Assembly: GCA_949051815.1 (NCBI GenBank)
Contig: CARQVR010000005.1
Location: 1-64,000, forward strand
Reading direction: 5' to 3'
Origin: an uncultured Lachnospiraceae bacterium
GTDB lineage: Bacteria; Bacillota; Clostridia; Lachnospirales; Lachnospiraceae
Length of the DNA: 64,000 nt
Part shown: piece after piece, positions 51,627 through 60,217 of the stretch
Position numbering within the stretch: position 1 is the first letter of the stretch
Layout of the letters: each line of letters starts with the position of its first letter
The notes under the pieces: generated by a model
The model's input: only the letters and a program-made list of their open reading frames with translations
Database searches by the model: none
Told to the model about the DNA's origin: nothing
Program-made: the position numbers and the translations under genes

Positions 51627-52457
51627 TTATCCCATCTTCTCCGCAACCAGTATGTCCATACAATGCCGGTGCGGCACGCCGCCGCTGTCGCAGTCAAAAA
51701 TGATTTCTTCATTTTCATGAAACAGCCAGTCGTGGTACAGCCCCTGCAATTCCCCGGAACGCCAGTTTCCCCTTTCGATCTCAACCGGTTCCCGGTCCGG
51801 CGCCGGGTCAATAAAGGGCTTATCCACAAAAACATTGACCGCATGGATGCCTCCTGTCACCGTGTGCTCCTTCATACTGGAAATCACATCTTCACGAAGC
51901 GCCGAAGGGATATAGTGGAGCGCCCCGCTGGAAAACACAATATCAAAGAACGTGTCCGGCCTGTAGTCCAGCACATCCGCCTGAAAGAAATCAACCTGCA
52001 CACCATGATGCTCCGCCAGACTGCGCGCCTTCTCCAATCCTGTCTCCGCCGCGTCAAAGGCTGTGACAAGATACCCGTTTTGGGCGAGGAATACCGCATC
52101 CTTCCCCTCCCCGCAGCCGATCTCCAAGACCCGGCAGGGCTTCACCGGCGGCTTTCTTTTCATAATTTCATAGCACATCTCATTGGGCTGCAGCCCCCAA
52201 TAGTATTCCCCGCCCCCATATCGTCTCTCATAATCCGTCACGGACGCAGCCCGATATCCGAGAAGAGAGTCCGTGGTAGTTCCTAAAACCTGCGCAAGCT
52301 GCGGCAAAAGGCTGATATCAGGGAACGCCGTACCGTTCTCCCACTTGGACACTGCCTGAAAGGATACATGTAAGCTATCAGCAATCTTTTGCTGTGTGTA
52401 TCCTAACTGCTTTCTTTTTTTCATGATAACCGTCCCTATTGTGTCGCGCAAACCCAT
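51627..52457 (-). CDS. XRE domain fused to SAM-dependent methyltransferase
   Basis: A 276-residue protein. Residues 5-68 are an XRE helix-turn-helix (MKKRKQLGYTQQKIADSLHVSFQAVSKWENGTAFPDISLLPQLAQVLG), and residues 95-275 form a class I methyltransferase with motif I VLEIGCGEGKDAVFLA, similar to TehB. This combination is found elsewhere in Lachnospiraceae, to my knowledge. It might link methyltransfer, perhaps of tellurite or another small toxin, to autoregulation; the substrate is inferred only from the TehB likeness. Confidence 0.82.
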   Translation of the reverse strand: MGLRDTIGTVIMKKRKQLGYTQQKIADSLHVSFQAVSKWENGTAFPDISLLPQLAQVLGTTTDSLLGYRAASVTDYERRYGGGEYYWGLQPNEMCYEIMKRKPPVKPCRVLEIGCGEGKDAVFLAQNGYLVTAFDAAETGLEKARSLAEHHGVQVDFFQADVLDYRPDTFFDIVFSSGALHYIPSALREDVISSMKEHTVTGGIHAVNVFVDKPFIDPAPDREPVEIERGNWRSGELQGLYHDWLFHENEEIIFDCDSGGVPHRHCMDILVAEKMG

Positions 52458-52572
52458 TTCCTCCTAATCTGTTAAGTCTGTAAAACATCTGTTTTTCCCA
52501 TCATAACAGCAGGCCGTTTCTCTCTCAATAACGTATTTGTTGAAAAACAGATATCCACTCAACCATATAGCG

Positions 52573-52610
52573 AAAAAGGAACCCTGATATGAATTTCTCA
52601 TGTCAGAGTT
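52573..52610 (-). terminator. Intrinsic terminator of the membrane protein gene
   Basis: On the minus strand AACTCTGACATGA pairs with TTCATATCAGGGTT (with a mismatch and G-U pairs), followed by CCTTTTT, seven bases after the stop codon. Confidence 0.75.
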
Positions 52611-52616
52611 CCCGGT

Positions 52617-53864
52617 CTATGAATCTGCAGGCACATCCTGCCAAATACTCTCCGCCAGTCCCCCATACAACGCAAGCACAGTGACCGACAGATTCCGCCA
52701 TGTCATCCAGTAGTGCTCGTATGCATGATTCCTCGTAACCAGATACCAGAGAAACGGAGATACTGCGATCAAAAGACAGGAAATCATCTTCCCCCACTGC
52801 ATACTCTCTCTGTTTTTGTATACAAAGATAACCGTAAGCAGCGCTATAACTACCCCCAGAAGCACACACGGCGTATTCCGGAATACCGACAGATTTTTCG
52901 TCACCACATGTCCCCATGTAAGCGCCTTTTCCCCCTCCAGCGCACTCCGGAACAAAAGACTCCGAGCCGCGTCCGCAAGCACATTGTCCTCTAAAAACAG
53001 AGCCGCCGTAAGCCACTTAGACGCCCATTGTACAATATAGCCCACGCCCCACGCACAGGAACCTGCCGCAATCGTTTTTATCCGGTTTCCCATACCGCTC
53101 TTATATTGCAAAAGGATAATCAGGGGAACCGTCAGTGTCACCAAAGGCCAGGTGAGCAGATCCATATAGGCCGTCAGCATACCGACGCCCATGAAAAATA
53201 AGCCGTACCGTTCACGCCATTTCGGAAACCGCAATAACAGTATCGCAGATACCATATAAATATAAAAGCACACGGAATAATCCAGACTCAGCATTACAAT
53301 TAACTGCATACCGGCGGCCCAGAAAAGGAGAAACGGTATTTGCAGATATCCGAGTTTCCTCTTCCGAAACATACAGAGCAGCAAAGACATCAGCGAAAGC
53401 TGCAAAATAACATTTAAGTACACCAGATCCTGATAGCTGAACAAGGTCAGCAGCGGTTTCAATAAGACCAGATAGCCGTGCCAATAGCGCTCATAACTGT
53501 CGCATGTAAACTTCTGACCGTTGTATTCCCCCTGCGCAAAGGTCAGTCCGTGATTCCATTCATCGTTATACGTGTAGCACCGCAGTACCTTCTGGACATA
53601 ATTTTCCTCTGTCGAAGGCATGGGCGTAGCCGCCGCCTTTAACATCAGAAACTCGGTATTATTGTCCAGCGTAGACATCGCATATCCGGCGATATACTGA
53701 TGCCACCCTTCCCTGCTTTCGATGCTTTCCAGACTGGTCTGGTAATTGTCCGCCATCAGGGATACCGGTATCTTATATACCGCCAAAAGCAACAGAATGC
53801 CAAGAACCATACCCGATATCAAAACGGCCGCCGCCTGCGGCGCATGTTTCATTCTCTCTTTCAT
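52617..53864 (-). CDS. Polytopic membrane protein of unknown function
   Basis: A 415-residue protein with about ten hydrophobic segments. The first segment (10-30) is followed by a large outside loop (about 35-130) and then regular membrane helices. The layout recalls membrane glycosyltransferases of the GT-C fold, and acidic residues in the first loop exist, but I see no diagnostic motif. It overlaps the YitT-like remnant by 4 bp, so it may be translationally coupled to it. Confidence 0.6.
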   Translation of the reverse strand: MKERMKHAPQAAAVLISGMVLGILLLLAVYKIPVSLMADNYQTSLESIESREGWHQYIAGYAMSTLDNNTEFLMLKAAATPMPSTEENYVQKVLRCYTYNDEWNHGLTFAQGEYNGQKFTCDSYERYWHGYLVLLKPLLTLFSYQDLVYLNVILQLSLMSLLLCMFRKRKLGYLQIPFLLFWAAGMQLIVMLSLDYSVCFYIYMVSAILLLRFPKWRERYGLFFMGVGMLTAYMDLLTWPLVTLTVPLIILLQYKSGMGNRIKTIAAGSCAWGVGYIVQWASKWLTAALFLEDNVLADAARSLLFRSALEGEKALTWGHVVTKNLSVFRNTPCVLLGVVIALLTVIFVYKNRESMQWGKMISCLLIAVSPFLWYLVTRNHAYEHYWMTWRNLSVTVLALYGGLAESIWQDVPADS

Positions 53865-54187
53865 ACTCTCCCATTCTTTCCATACCGCAGCGGCTCCGCC
53901 ACCGTCCTGTTAAAGAAGGCGATCAGCGGCCCCATAAAGAAAGCCTTCACCACCGTGCCGATTCTCACCGTCACGCCGAACGCAAAACCCACGACTGTGC
54001 AGAACAAATCAGAAGAAATCCGGCATATCTGGAATTTCCACTTTTTCTTTTCCGGGAGAATCAGCGACACGGCATCGTATGTAGACACACCCATATCCGC
54101 CGTAAAATAAAGGGTGAAAGAAAAACACATAATAACGATTCCCATAATCAGAAAGACAAATCTGACAGGCAGGGACGGCTCTTATGC
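53861..54187 (-). pseudogene. YitT/YczE-like membrane protein, C-terminal half only
   Basis: The frame reads PVRFVFLIMGIVIMCFSFTLYFTADMGVSTYDAVSLI and on to IGTVVKAFFMGPLIAFFNR. This matches the second half of YitT/DUF6198-type proteins, which usually have about 200 residues. Upstream the frame is closed by TAA at about 54,186, just after the substrate-binding protein gene, and there is no ribosome binding site before the first ATG (94 residues if used). A deletion has probably removed the first half. Confidence 0.65.
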
Positions 54188-54209
54188 CTTTATCCTGCTC
54201 TTTCTGGCA

Positions 54210-55106
54210 CTAGCGGACAAGCAGTCCCTTTTTCTCCAGAAACTCCTTCGCCACTTCTCTGTCCTCCCTGCCGTTTGCTTCCACCTCATAGTTCATCTGC
54301 TGCATTTCGTCCTCGGTAATCAGCCCGTTCATTTTCTCCAGAATCCCCCGGAGTTCCGGGTATTTTTCCAGTGCATCCTTTCTCACAATCGTTCCCGCGT
54401 CATAGGTTTCAAAAAACACCTGATCGTCCGTGAGCAATACGAGGTTGTTGGCCGCAAGCTGCGCATCCGTCGTGAAAGCGTTAATCACATCCACCTCTTC
54501 GTTTTTTAACGCCTCATATTTCAGAGCTATTTCCATCTGTACCGTATTCTTAAACTGCATACCGTAAGCGCCGCAAAGTCTTGGATACCCCGTCTCCAGT
54601 TCAATATAATCCGGATTGCCGCCGAATGTGAGTTCCCCGGAAGCCGCCGCCAGATCCGAATAGGTGGAAAGACCGTACTGTTTCGCCGTATCCTGTCTGA
54701 CTGCCAGCCCATAAGTATTGGAAAAGCCGTACAGACCCGTCCATGTCAGTCCGAGCGCGTCATAGGCCGACAGCAGTTCCTCGTAGAGCTTGTCGTCATC
54801 CTTCTCCATCTCTTCCTTTTTCAGTACATTTAACCATGCCGATCTGGTATACTCCGGGTACAGATCGAACTCCCCTTTCACGAGCGCGGGATGAATGTTT
54901 GTCGTGCCGCCTCCCACACCTTTGGTAATCTCCACCTCGTAATCTGTCCCGTCCTCAATCAACTGTGCCATGATCTCCGTCAGAATATACTGTTCCGTCA
55001 TAGGCTTCGACGCAATTTTGACCGGTTCCTTCTTTCCGCAGGCACAAAGCCCGCACGCAATGCACATCAATGCAATTGCCGCCACTGTCTTTTTCGTACT
55101 TTTCAT
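54210..55106 (-). CDS. Osmolyte ABC transporter substrate-binding lipoprotein (OpuCC/OsmF type)
   Basis: A 298-residue lipoprotein precursor with a signal peptide and several Cys (C18 or C23) where a lipobox would end. The mature part is a type II binding protein (KPMTEQYILTEIMAQLIE, GTTNIHPALVKGEFDLYPEYTRSAW), typical of glycine betaine/choline/carnitine binding. The start MKSTKK follows GGAGG by five bases. It is the third gene of the permease-ATPase-binding protein operon. Confidence 0.88.
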   Translation of the reverse strand: MKSTKKTVAAIALMCIACGLCACGKKEPVKIASKPMTEQYILTEIMAQLIEDGTDYEVEITKGVGGGTTNIHPALVKGEFDLYPEYTRSAWLNVLKKEEMEKDDDKLYEELLSAYDALGLTWTGLYGFSNTYGLAVRQDTAKQYGLSTYSDLAAASGELTFGGNPDYIELETGYPRLCGAYGMQFKNTVQMEIALKYEALKNEEVDVINAFTTDAQLAANNLVLLTDDQVFFETYDAGTIVRKDALEKYPELRGILEKMNGLITEDEMQQMNYEVEANGREDREVAKEFLEKKGLLVR

Positions 55107-55131
55107 CTTCTCCTCCATTCCGTAACTTTGC

Positions 55132-55860
55132 TCACATGCCGCCGATGAGCTGTTTCACAAACCCGTCCCTCGGCGCATGTAAAAGTTCCTCCTTTTTGCC
55201 TTCCTGCCAGATCACCCCGTCCTTCATAATCAGAATGCGGCTCCCCAGCTTAAATGCCTCCTCTATATCATGCGTGATAAACACAATGGTTATTCCCGTT
55301 TTTTTCTGCAAAGCCAGAAGCTCCTCCTGCAAGGCACGCCTCGTAATCTCATCTACTGCCCCGAAAGGCTCGTCCATCAACAGAATGTCCGGGGCCGCCG
55401 CCATGGCTCTCGCAATCCCCACGCGCTGTTTCTGTCCGCCGGAAAGCTGCCGCGGGAAACGCTTTGCCAGCTCCGGCGGAAGCTCCACCAGCTCCAGCAT
55501 TTTCCCGGAAAGCTTACGCCTGTCCTCTTTCGACAGCTTCTTGTCAAGACCCGGAACATAACATATATTGTCTTCCACCGTCAGGTGCGGAAACAGCTTC
55601 GCCCCCTGCACCGCATAGCCGATCCTTCTGCGCAGGCTTGTCAGATCACACGCTGACAGCCGCTCTCCTTCCACCAGCACTTCCCCTTCCACAGGCAGCA
55701 CCAGTCCGTTTATCATCTTGAGAAGCGTTGTCTTTCCGCACCCGGAAGGCCCGATTATCACAAGAAACTCTCCCTTTTCCACGGCAAGGGTTATCTGGCG
55801 CAGCACCTCATGCTCTCCATAGGACGCCGACACATTCCGTATTTCAATCGCCTTATTCAA
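55132..55860 (-). CDS. Osmolyte ABC transporter ATPase (OpuCA type)
   Basis: A 242-residue ATPase with Walker A GPSGCGKTT, signature LSGGQKQRVGIARA, Walker B ILLMDEPFGAVD and the switch His in FITHDIEEA. It lacks the C-terminal CBS domains that many OpuCA proteins use to sense ionic strength, so regulation here must differ. It overlaps the permease gene by 8 bp. Confidence 0.92.
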   Translation of the reverse strand: MNKAIEIRNVSASYGEHEVLRQITLAVEKGEFLVIIGPSGCGKTTLLKMINGLVLPVEGEVLVEGERLSACDLTSLRRRIGYAVQGAKLFPHLTVEDNICYVPGLDKKLSKEDRRKLSGKMLELVELPPELAKRFPRQLSGGQKQRVGIARAMAAAPDILLMDEPFGAVDEITRRALQEELLALQKKTGITIVFITHDIEEAFKLGSRILIMKDGVIWQEGKKEELLHAPRDGFVKQLIGGM

Positions 55861-56488
55861 TGCCGTACCTCCTGTTCACAGCCTTCTGTACTCTCGCAAG
55901 CAGCCAGTCGCTAAAGAGCGCCAAAAGCGCTATCAGCACCGATCCCGCCGCCGTAAGCGTCATATTGTAAGTGGTGATGCCACGGTAGATCGCCGCTCCC
56001 AGTCCGCCCGCACCGATAAATGACGCAATGCCTCCCATGGCAATGATCATCACAACCATGTTGCGAAACCCGCTGATGATCACCGGAAGCGCCAGCGGAA
56101 TCCGGATGCCGAGCAATATCTGCCGTCCGTCAGAGCCAAGCCCCTCCGCCACCTCCAGAATACCCGCATCCACATTCGTGAGGCCGGTGTAAGTATTTCT
56201 GACAATCGGGAGCAGGCCGTAAACAGTCAGGGCAATAATGGCCGTCTTATTACCGATCCCCGTAAAAGGAATCAGAAATCCCAGAAGGGAAATGGACGGA
56301 ATGGTATAGATCACATTGATCATGCCAAGAACCACCCCGGCAAGCTTTTTATGTCCGCTGATAAAAACACCGAGCAGAATCCCCAACACGCCCGCGCACA
56401 CCACCGCCGTCAGAGAAATCCGGATATGCTCCAGCAGACAAGTCATAAAAAACGCCCGCCGCTCCCAAAGAATCTGTATGATCTGCAT
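55853..56488 (-). CDS. Osmolyte ABC transporter permease (OpuCB type)
   Basis: A 211-residue permease with five or six membrane segments and the inner-membrane ATPase-docking loop (EVAEGLGSDGRQILLGIRIPLALP). Only one permease gene is present where many systems have two, so it should work as a homodimer. The start MQIIQIL is an ATG five bases after AGGGTGG; a GTG three codons upstream is less likely. Confidence 0.9.
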   Translation of the reverse strand: MQIIQILWERRAFFMTCLLEHIRISLTAVVCAGVLGILLGVFISGHKKLAGVVLGMINVIYTIPSISLLGFLIPFTGIGNKTAIIALTVYGLLPIVRNTYTGLTNVDAGILEVAEGLGSDGRQILLGIRIPLALPVIISGFRNMVVMIIAMGGIASFIGAGGLGAAIYRGITTYNMTLTAAGSVLIALLALFSDWLLARVQKAVNRRYGIE

Positions 56489-56613
56489 AACTGCCACCCT
56501 GCTGTAAAAAGTAATCTGATTTCATTCTTTAAGTAAGATATCACATAAACAGGAGATTCGCAATCATAAGTGTTGTGTCGCAGCTCATTTTTGCTCATTA
56601 GCGGACTCTCCCT

Positions 56614-56674
56614 CAGAAGCTGATCCGTCCGTCAAATTCGTGCAGGCACGATTTGTCGTCCGGATCAGCTTCTG
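56614..56674. repeat. Long inverted repeat downstream of spoIVA
   Basis: Outer arms CAGAAGCTGATCCG and CGGATCAGCTTCTG pair perfectly over 14 bp. Inner arms (CAAATTCGTGC / GCACGATTTG) extend the stem with small mismatches. It lies 10 bp after the spoIVA stop. There is no T-run, so it is not a standard terminator and may stabilise the spoIVA message 3' end. Confidence 0.8.
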
Positions 56675-56683
56675 GCTGAGTTG

Positions 56684-58171
56684 TTAGATTATGATGCAAA
56701 CCATGCCGCCGTTGCAGTCGTTGACGATTTTCTGCATGGTCTCCTGCAATTTGATCTGGCTCTCCTCGTTGATCATGGAAATCTTTCCTGTGATGCCGTC
56801 ATTGACTAGTTGTTCCACGGTCTTGCCGAAGATATTCGTCTCCCAGATGCCCTCCTCGCTCGTGTCTGTATCGGAGATAAACTGGATCAGGTCTCTGGCC
56901 TGTTCCTCCGTTCCCACGATGGGGGATATTTCCGTCTCGATGCTTGCCTTGATCATATGTATGCTGGGACTCTCCGCCTTGATCCGGACACCGAATTTAT
57001 TGCCCTGTTTGATCAGCTCCGGCTTCTCCAGCACGATCTCCTCACGGTCGGGCATAACTACGCCGTAACCCTTGTAGCGCACTGCCTCCAGCGCGTGCAG
57101 CACCTTCACATACTCCCGCTTCATCTTCGCCATTTCCCGCAGGGTGGCGAGAAGCTGATACTCGCTTTCTATGGACTCTCCCACCAGATCGCTTAACATT
57201 TCATAATAGTAGGCGTCATCCACATCCAGAATGATACGCACACTGCCGTCGGACATATTGATGCCGTCCAGCTTACACTTCCTGATATACTCGCTCTCCA
57301 CGGTAAACCGCTCCACCGTGATATCCCTGATATGATTCAGACTGTTCATCAGCGTTTTAAGCTGCGCGATGATATCCTTCTTCATCTTGTGGTCAAAGGG
57401 CAGCATCTCCACCCACTTTGGCATGTAAAACTCGATCATGGTGAGCGGGAACTCATAGAGAATATTCTCCATAATATGGTTGATATCCTCTTTCTTAAGC
57501 TGCTCACAGTTGATGGGCATAACCGTCACCTGATATTTCCCACTGATCTCGTCAGCCAGATTTCTCGTCTCCTCCGCATAAGGCTTTTCGGAGTTTAAAA
57601 GCACGATATAGGGTTTTCCCAGCGCCTGTAACTCTCTGATCGTCCGCTCCTCCGCCTCCAGAAAGCTCTCTCTCGGAAGCTCCCCGAAAGAACCGTCGCA
57701 GGTCACTACGATGCCGATGGTGGAATGATCCCGGATCACCTTTCTCGTGCCGATCTCCGCTGCCTTCGTAAAAGGAATTTCCTCCATGGACCATGGCGTC
57801 TTGACCATGCGCTCCTCTTCCTTTTCCATGTGGCCGGCCGCGCCCTCCACCATGTAGCCCACACAGTCCACCAGCCGCACCTTCACGTCAATATCCGCGC
57901 CCAGCCTGACATGCGCCGCTTCCTTGGGAATAAACTTCGGCTCCGTCGTGGTAATGGTTTTCCCGCCCGCGCTCTGGGGCATCTCGTCCTGCGCCCGCTC
58001 CTTCTCATGCTCATCCTCCATATAAGGAAGCACCAGAAGATTCATGAACCGTTTGATAAAAGTAGATTTTCCCGTCCTGACCGGCCCCACCACGCCCAGG
58101 TAAATTTCTCCGCCCGTTCTGCGCTGTATATCTTTATACAGGTCATATGTATTATTCTGTAATATATCCAT
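56684..58171 (-). CDS. spoIVA: Stage IV sporulation protein A, spore coat ATPase
   Basis: A 495-residue morphogenetic ATPase that forms the basement layer of the spore coat in the mother cell. Walker A GPVRTGKST is at residues 29-37, a sensor-like switch region (TTTEPKFIPKEA) near 75-86, and the C-terminus ends in a cysteine-containing hydrophobic tail (GGMVCIII), as usual for this family. Length and whole sequence are typical. AGGAGG lies seven bases before the ATG and is part of a hairpin that follows the upstream lactonase gene. Confidence 0.97.
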   Translation of the reverse strand: MDILQNNTYDLYKDIQRRTGGEIYLGVVGPVRTGKSTFIKRFMNLLVLPYMEDEHEKERAQDEMPQSAGGKTITTTEPKFIPKEAAHVRLGADIDVKVRLVDCVGYMVEGAAGHMEKEEERMVKTPWSMEEIPFTKAAEIGTRKVIRDHSTIGIVVTCDGSFGELPRESFLEAEERTIRELQALGKPYIVLLNSEKPYAEETRNLADEISGKYQVTVMPINCEQLKKEDINHIMENILYEFPLTMIEFYMPKWVEMLPFDHKMKKDIIAQLKTLMNSLNHIRDITVERFTVESEYIRKCKLDGINMSDGSVRIILDVDDAYYYEMLSDLVGESIESEYQLLATLREMAKMKREYVKVLHALEAVRYKGYGVVMPDREEIVLEKPELIKQGNKFGVRIKAESPSIHMIKASIETEISPIVGTEEQARDLIQFISDTDTSEEGIWETNIFGKTVEQLVNDGITGKISMINEESQIKLQETMQKIVNDCNGGMVCIII

Positions 58172-58172
58172 A

Positions 58173-58217
58173 AAAAATCCTCCTGCTTATACTGGTAAAT
58201 GTATATGCAGAAGGATT
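58173..58217 (-). terminator. Terminator hairpin whose 3' arm holds the spoIVA ribosome binding site
   Basis: On the minus strand AATCCTTCTGC (58207-58217) pairs with GCAGGAGGATT (58176-58186, one G-U), followed by TTTT. The 3' arm contains AGGAGG, the spoIVA site. In the loop TATACATT (58198-58205) resembles a sigma-E -10 element, but the -35 is not convincing. Confidence 0.75.
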
Positions 58218-58237
58218 CCGTTTTATACGGCAGAATC

Positions 58238-59299
58238 TTACTGTCTCAGTTTATGGAAAATAATGCAGTTTGGCTGCTCCACCTTAATTTCTTTGCCGTT
58301 CATGACAAGAAGCCCGTTCTTTAAGTCCACATTGAAGAATGTCATGGTGTCCGACTCATGGTTTAAAGATACCAGGTGCCTGTTATCCGGGAAAAGCGTC
58401 GCATCCTTCGGATAATCCCCGCTGATCGGCAGGCAGAAAATTTTCGTAAGCATACCCGTCTTCTGGTCGATCCTGTAAACAATGGCGCTGTTATCGCCGG
58501 CGTTAGAGCTCGTCAGGTACTTAAAATCCTCCGAAATGTTGAGCGCGCTGGCCGCGGAGCCGCCCGCATGATAATCGTTCAGCGTGGAAATCGTCTGTAT
58601 TTTCTCAAACTCAGGGTTTCCGTTTATCTCCTCATACGTGTAAACGTCAATGTAATTTTTTAACTCGTGCACAATATACAGAATTTTTCCGTCTTTGGAA
58701 AACTTCAGGTGACGGGGCGCGGATTCCTGCTCGCTCCTGATCATGTCGATGGGCTTGAGCTTCCCGTTAGCGTGATCCACCCGGTACACATTCACATGGT
58801 CAAGCCCCAGATCGGCCGCACATAGATAATGATTATCTCTAGTCATTTTCACGCAGTTCACATGGGGTCTGAAATTCCGCTCGGCAATGCTGCCAAGCCC
58901 TTTGTGATAGATCTCGTCAGTGATCTCCCCGATGCCGCCGTCCTCTCTTAAACGCAGCACCGTAATCTTCCCGTCATGGTAACCGCCCACAAAGAGAAGC
59001 TTATCCTCATAGTCGGTAGACAGGTAACAGCCTCTCATACCGTTGATCGATCCCTCATTGATCACTTCCAGATCACCGCCGGGCAAAATCTTATACGCTT
59101 CCACCCCGAAATCTGTAATGGAATAGAGGTATTTTTCATTATGGGAAATGGTGATATAAGAAGAGTTCGTGATCTCCACCTGATTCTTCTCCGTCATCCT
59201 GCCGTTTTTCATATCCACATCATAAATTTTGATGCCGTAGTTATCTTCCTTCGCCGTCGTATAAGTAGACACATACGCCACATATTTATCCTGACTCAT
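58238..59299 (-). CDS. Lactonase-family beta-propeller (Pgl/YbhE type)
   Basis: A 353-residue protein with seven repeated blade motifs (SHNEKYLYSI, TRDNHYLCAA, SKDGKILYIV, SEDFKYLTSS, FPDNRHLVSL). This is the fold of the propeller-type 6-phosphogluconolactonase. The residues RPHVNC and PRHLKF around the central pore match those of the family. There is no signal peptide. Adjacent pentose phosphate genes are absent, so the lactone substrate is not certain. Confidence 0.8.
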   Translation of the reverse strand: MSQDKYVAYVSTYTTAKEDNYGIKIYDVDMKNGRMTEKNQVEITNSSYITISHNEKYLYSITDFGVEAYKILPGGDLEVINEGSINGMRGCYLSTDYEDKLLFVGGYHDGKITVLRLREDGGIGEITDEIYHKGLGSIAERNFRPHVNCVKMTRDNHYLCAADLGLDHVNVYRVDHANGKLKPIDMIRSEQESAPRHLKFSKDGKILYIVHELKNYIDVYTYEEINGNPEFEKIQTISTLNDYHAGGSAASALNISEDFKYLTSSNAGDNSAIVYRIDQKTGMLTKIFCLPISGDYPKDATLFPDNRHLVSLNHESDTMTFFNVDLKNGLLVMNGKEIKVEQPNCIIFHKLRQ

Positions 59300-59447
59300 C
59301 CTGTCCCTCCATGCCCGGGCATATCTTCTTCGGTGTCCAACGCCCTTGTCTTTAGCAGAATTTTACCATAAATTATGAAACTTGTTAATCCTTTTCTTCG
59401 GATTCTTCTCTTTTTTACAAAACCTCCCTTATTTTTACATTTACCCA

Positions 59448-59475
59448 TTGACATCGTTCCCTAATCCAGTATAAT
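59448..59475 (+). promoter_or_regulatory. Sigma-A promoter of the polyamine regulator
   Basis: TTGACA (59448-59453), 16-bp spacer, TATAAT (59470-59475): both hexamers are perfect. The start codon is 80 bp further. Confidence 0.88.
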
Positions 59476-59501
59476 TAGATTCAATGCATGTTTAGTTCTG
59501 G

Positions 59502-59516
59502 TAAACTTTTAGTTTA
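59502..59516. promoter_or_regulatory. Probable operator
   Basis: TAAACTTTTAGTTTA is a perfect inverted repeat (6-bp arms, 3-bp centre) about 20 bp downstream of the expected start of transcription, with a further GTTTA half-site upstream at 59490. It is a likely target of the regulator encoded just downstream. Confidence 0.6.
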
Positions 59517-59554
59517 TTTTTACTGAATAACAGCCACAGGGAAAAGAGGACAGC

Positions 59555-60115
59555 ATGGACAATACTTCCAGCCGGATGGATCTGGGCAATAAAATTAAGG
59601 AACTGCGAAACAAAACGGGACTGACACAGGAGGAGCTGGCGGATCGCTGTGAGCTGTCAAAGGGATTTATCAGTCAGTTGGAAAATGATCTGACTTCACC
59701 CTCCATTGCCACGCTGGTGGATATTTTACAGTGCCTTGGCACCAGTCTGAAAGATTTCTTTCATGATGCGGAAGATAAACAGATCGTCTTTGGCAGGGAT
59801 GATTTCTTTGAAAAAGTCGACCCTGAACTGCACAATAAAATAGAATGGATCATCCCCAACGCCCAGAAAAACAGGATGGAACCGATACGCGTCACGCTGG
59901 AAAAGGGCGGCTCCACTTATCCCGATCTGCCCCATGAGGGCGAAGAATTCGGGTATGTACTCTCCGGCTCCATCACGATCATTGTAGGAAACCGGAGCAT
60001 CCGGGCAGCAAAGGGGGACGCCTTTTATTTCACCCCGGACTCGGAACATTACGTCAAGGCAAACGGCAAGAGCGGCGCTGTCTTTTTATGGATCAGCACA
60101 CCGCCTACCTTCTGA
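59555..60115 (+). CDS. XRE-cupin regulator (PuuR type) of the polyamine operon
   Basis: A 186-residue protein. Residues 10-68 are an XRE helix-turn-helix (LGNKIKELRNKTGLTQEELADRCELSKGFISQLENDL), and residues 110-180 form a cupin (HEGEEFGYVLSGSITIIVGNRS) that could bind polyamine or a related ligand. It lies 102 bp upstream of potABCD in the same direction, as such regulators often do. GAGG is five bases before the ATG. It should repress or activate its own promoter and the operon. Confidence 0.9.
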   Translation: MDNTSSRMDLGNKIKELRNKTGLTQEELADRCELSKGFISQLENDLTSPSIATLVDILQCLGTSLKDFFHDAEDKQIVFGRDDFFEKVDPELHNKIEWIIPNAQKNRMEPIRVTLEKGGSTYPDLPHEGEEFGYVLSGSITIIVGNRSIRAAKGDAFYFTPDSEHYVKANGKSGAVFLWISTPPTF

Positions 60116-60142
60116 CCGGATTAAACGTCATTCAATTACGGG

Positions 60143-60165
60143 ATCCGCTTCGCGGACCCGGAATC
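60143..60165 (+). other. Hairpin between regulator and potA
   Basis: CGGGATCCGC and GCGGACCCG form a GC-rich stem with one bulged A and a small TTC loop. There is no T-run behind it, so it is more likely to lower read-through partially or protect the message than to terminate. Confidence 0.5.
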
Positions 60166-60217
60166 TGCCAGCGTGTCGTAACAAGTACACAAGAAAAAGG
60201 ATGGAGGTTTCACTCCC

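Noticed and set aside
56614..56674. Long inverted repeat as the spoIVA terminator
   Set aside because: Strong stem but no T-run on the minus strand after it; kept as an inverted repeat only.
58198..58230. Sigma-E promoter for spoIVA within the hairpin
   Set aside because: The -10 TATACATT is good but a -35 at proper spacing is only weakly matched (GTATAAA about 16 bp upstream), so it is not listed as a promoter.
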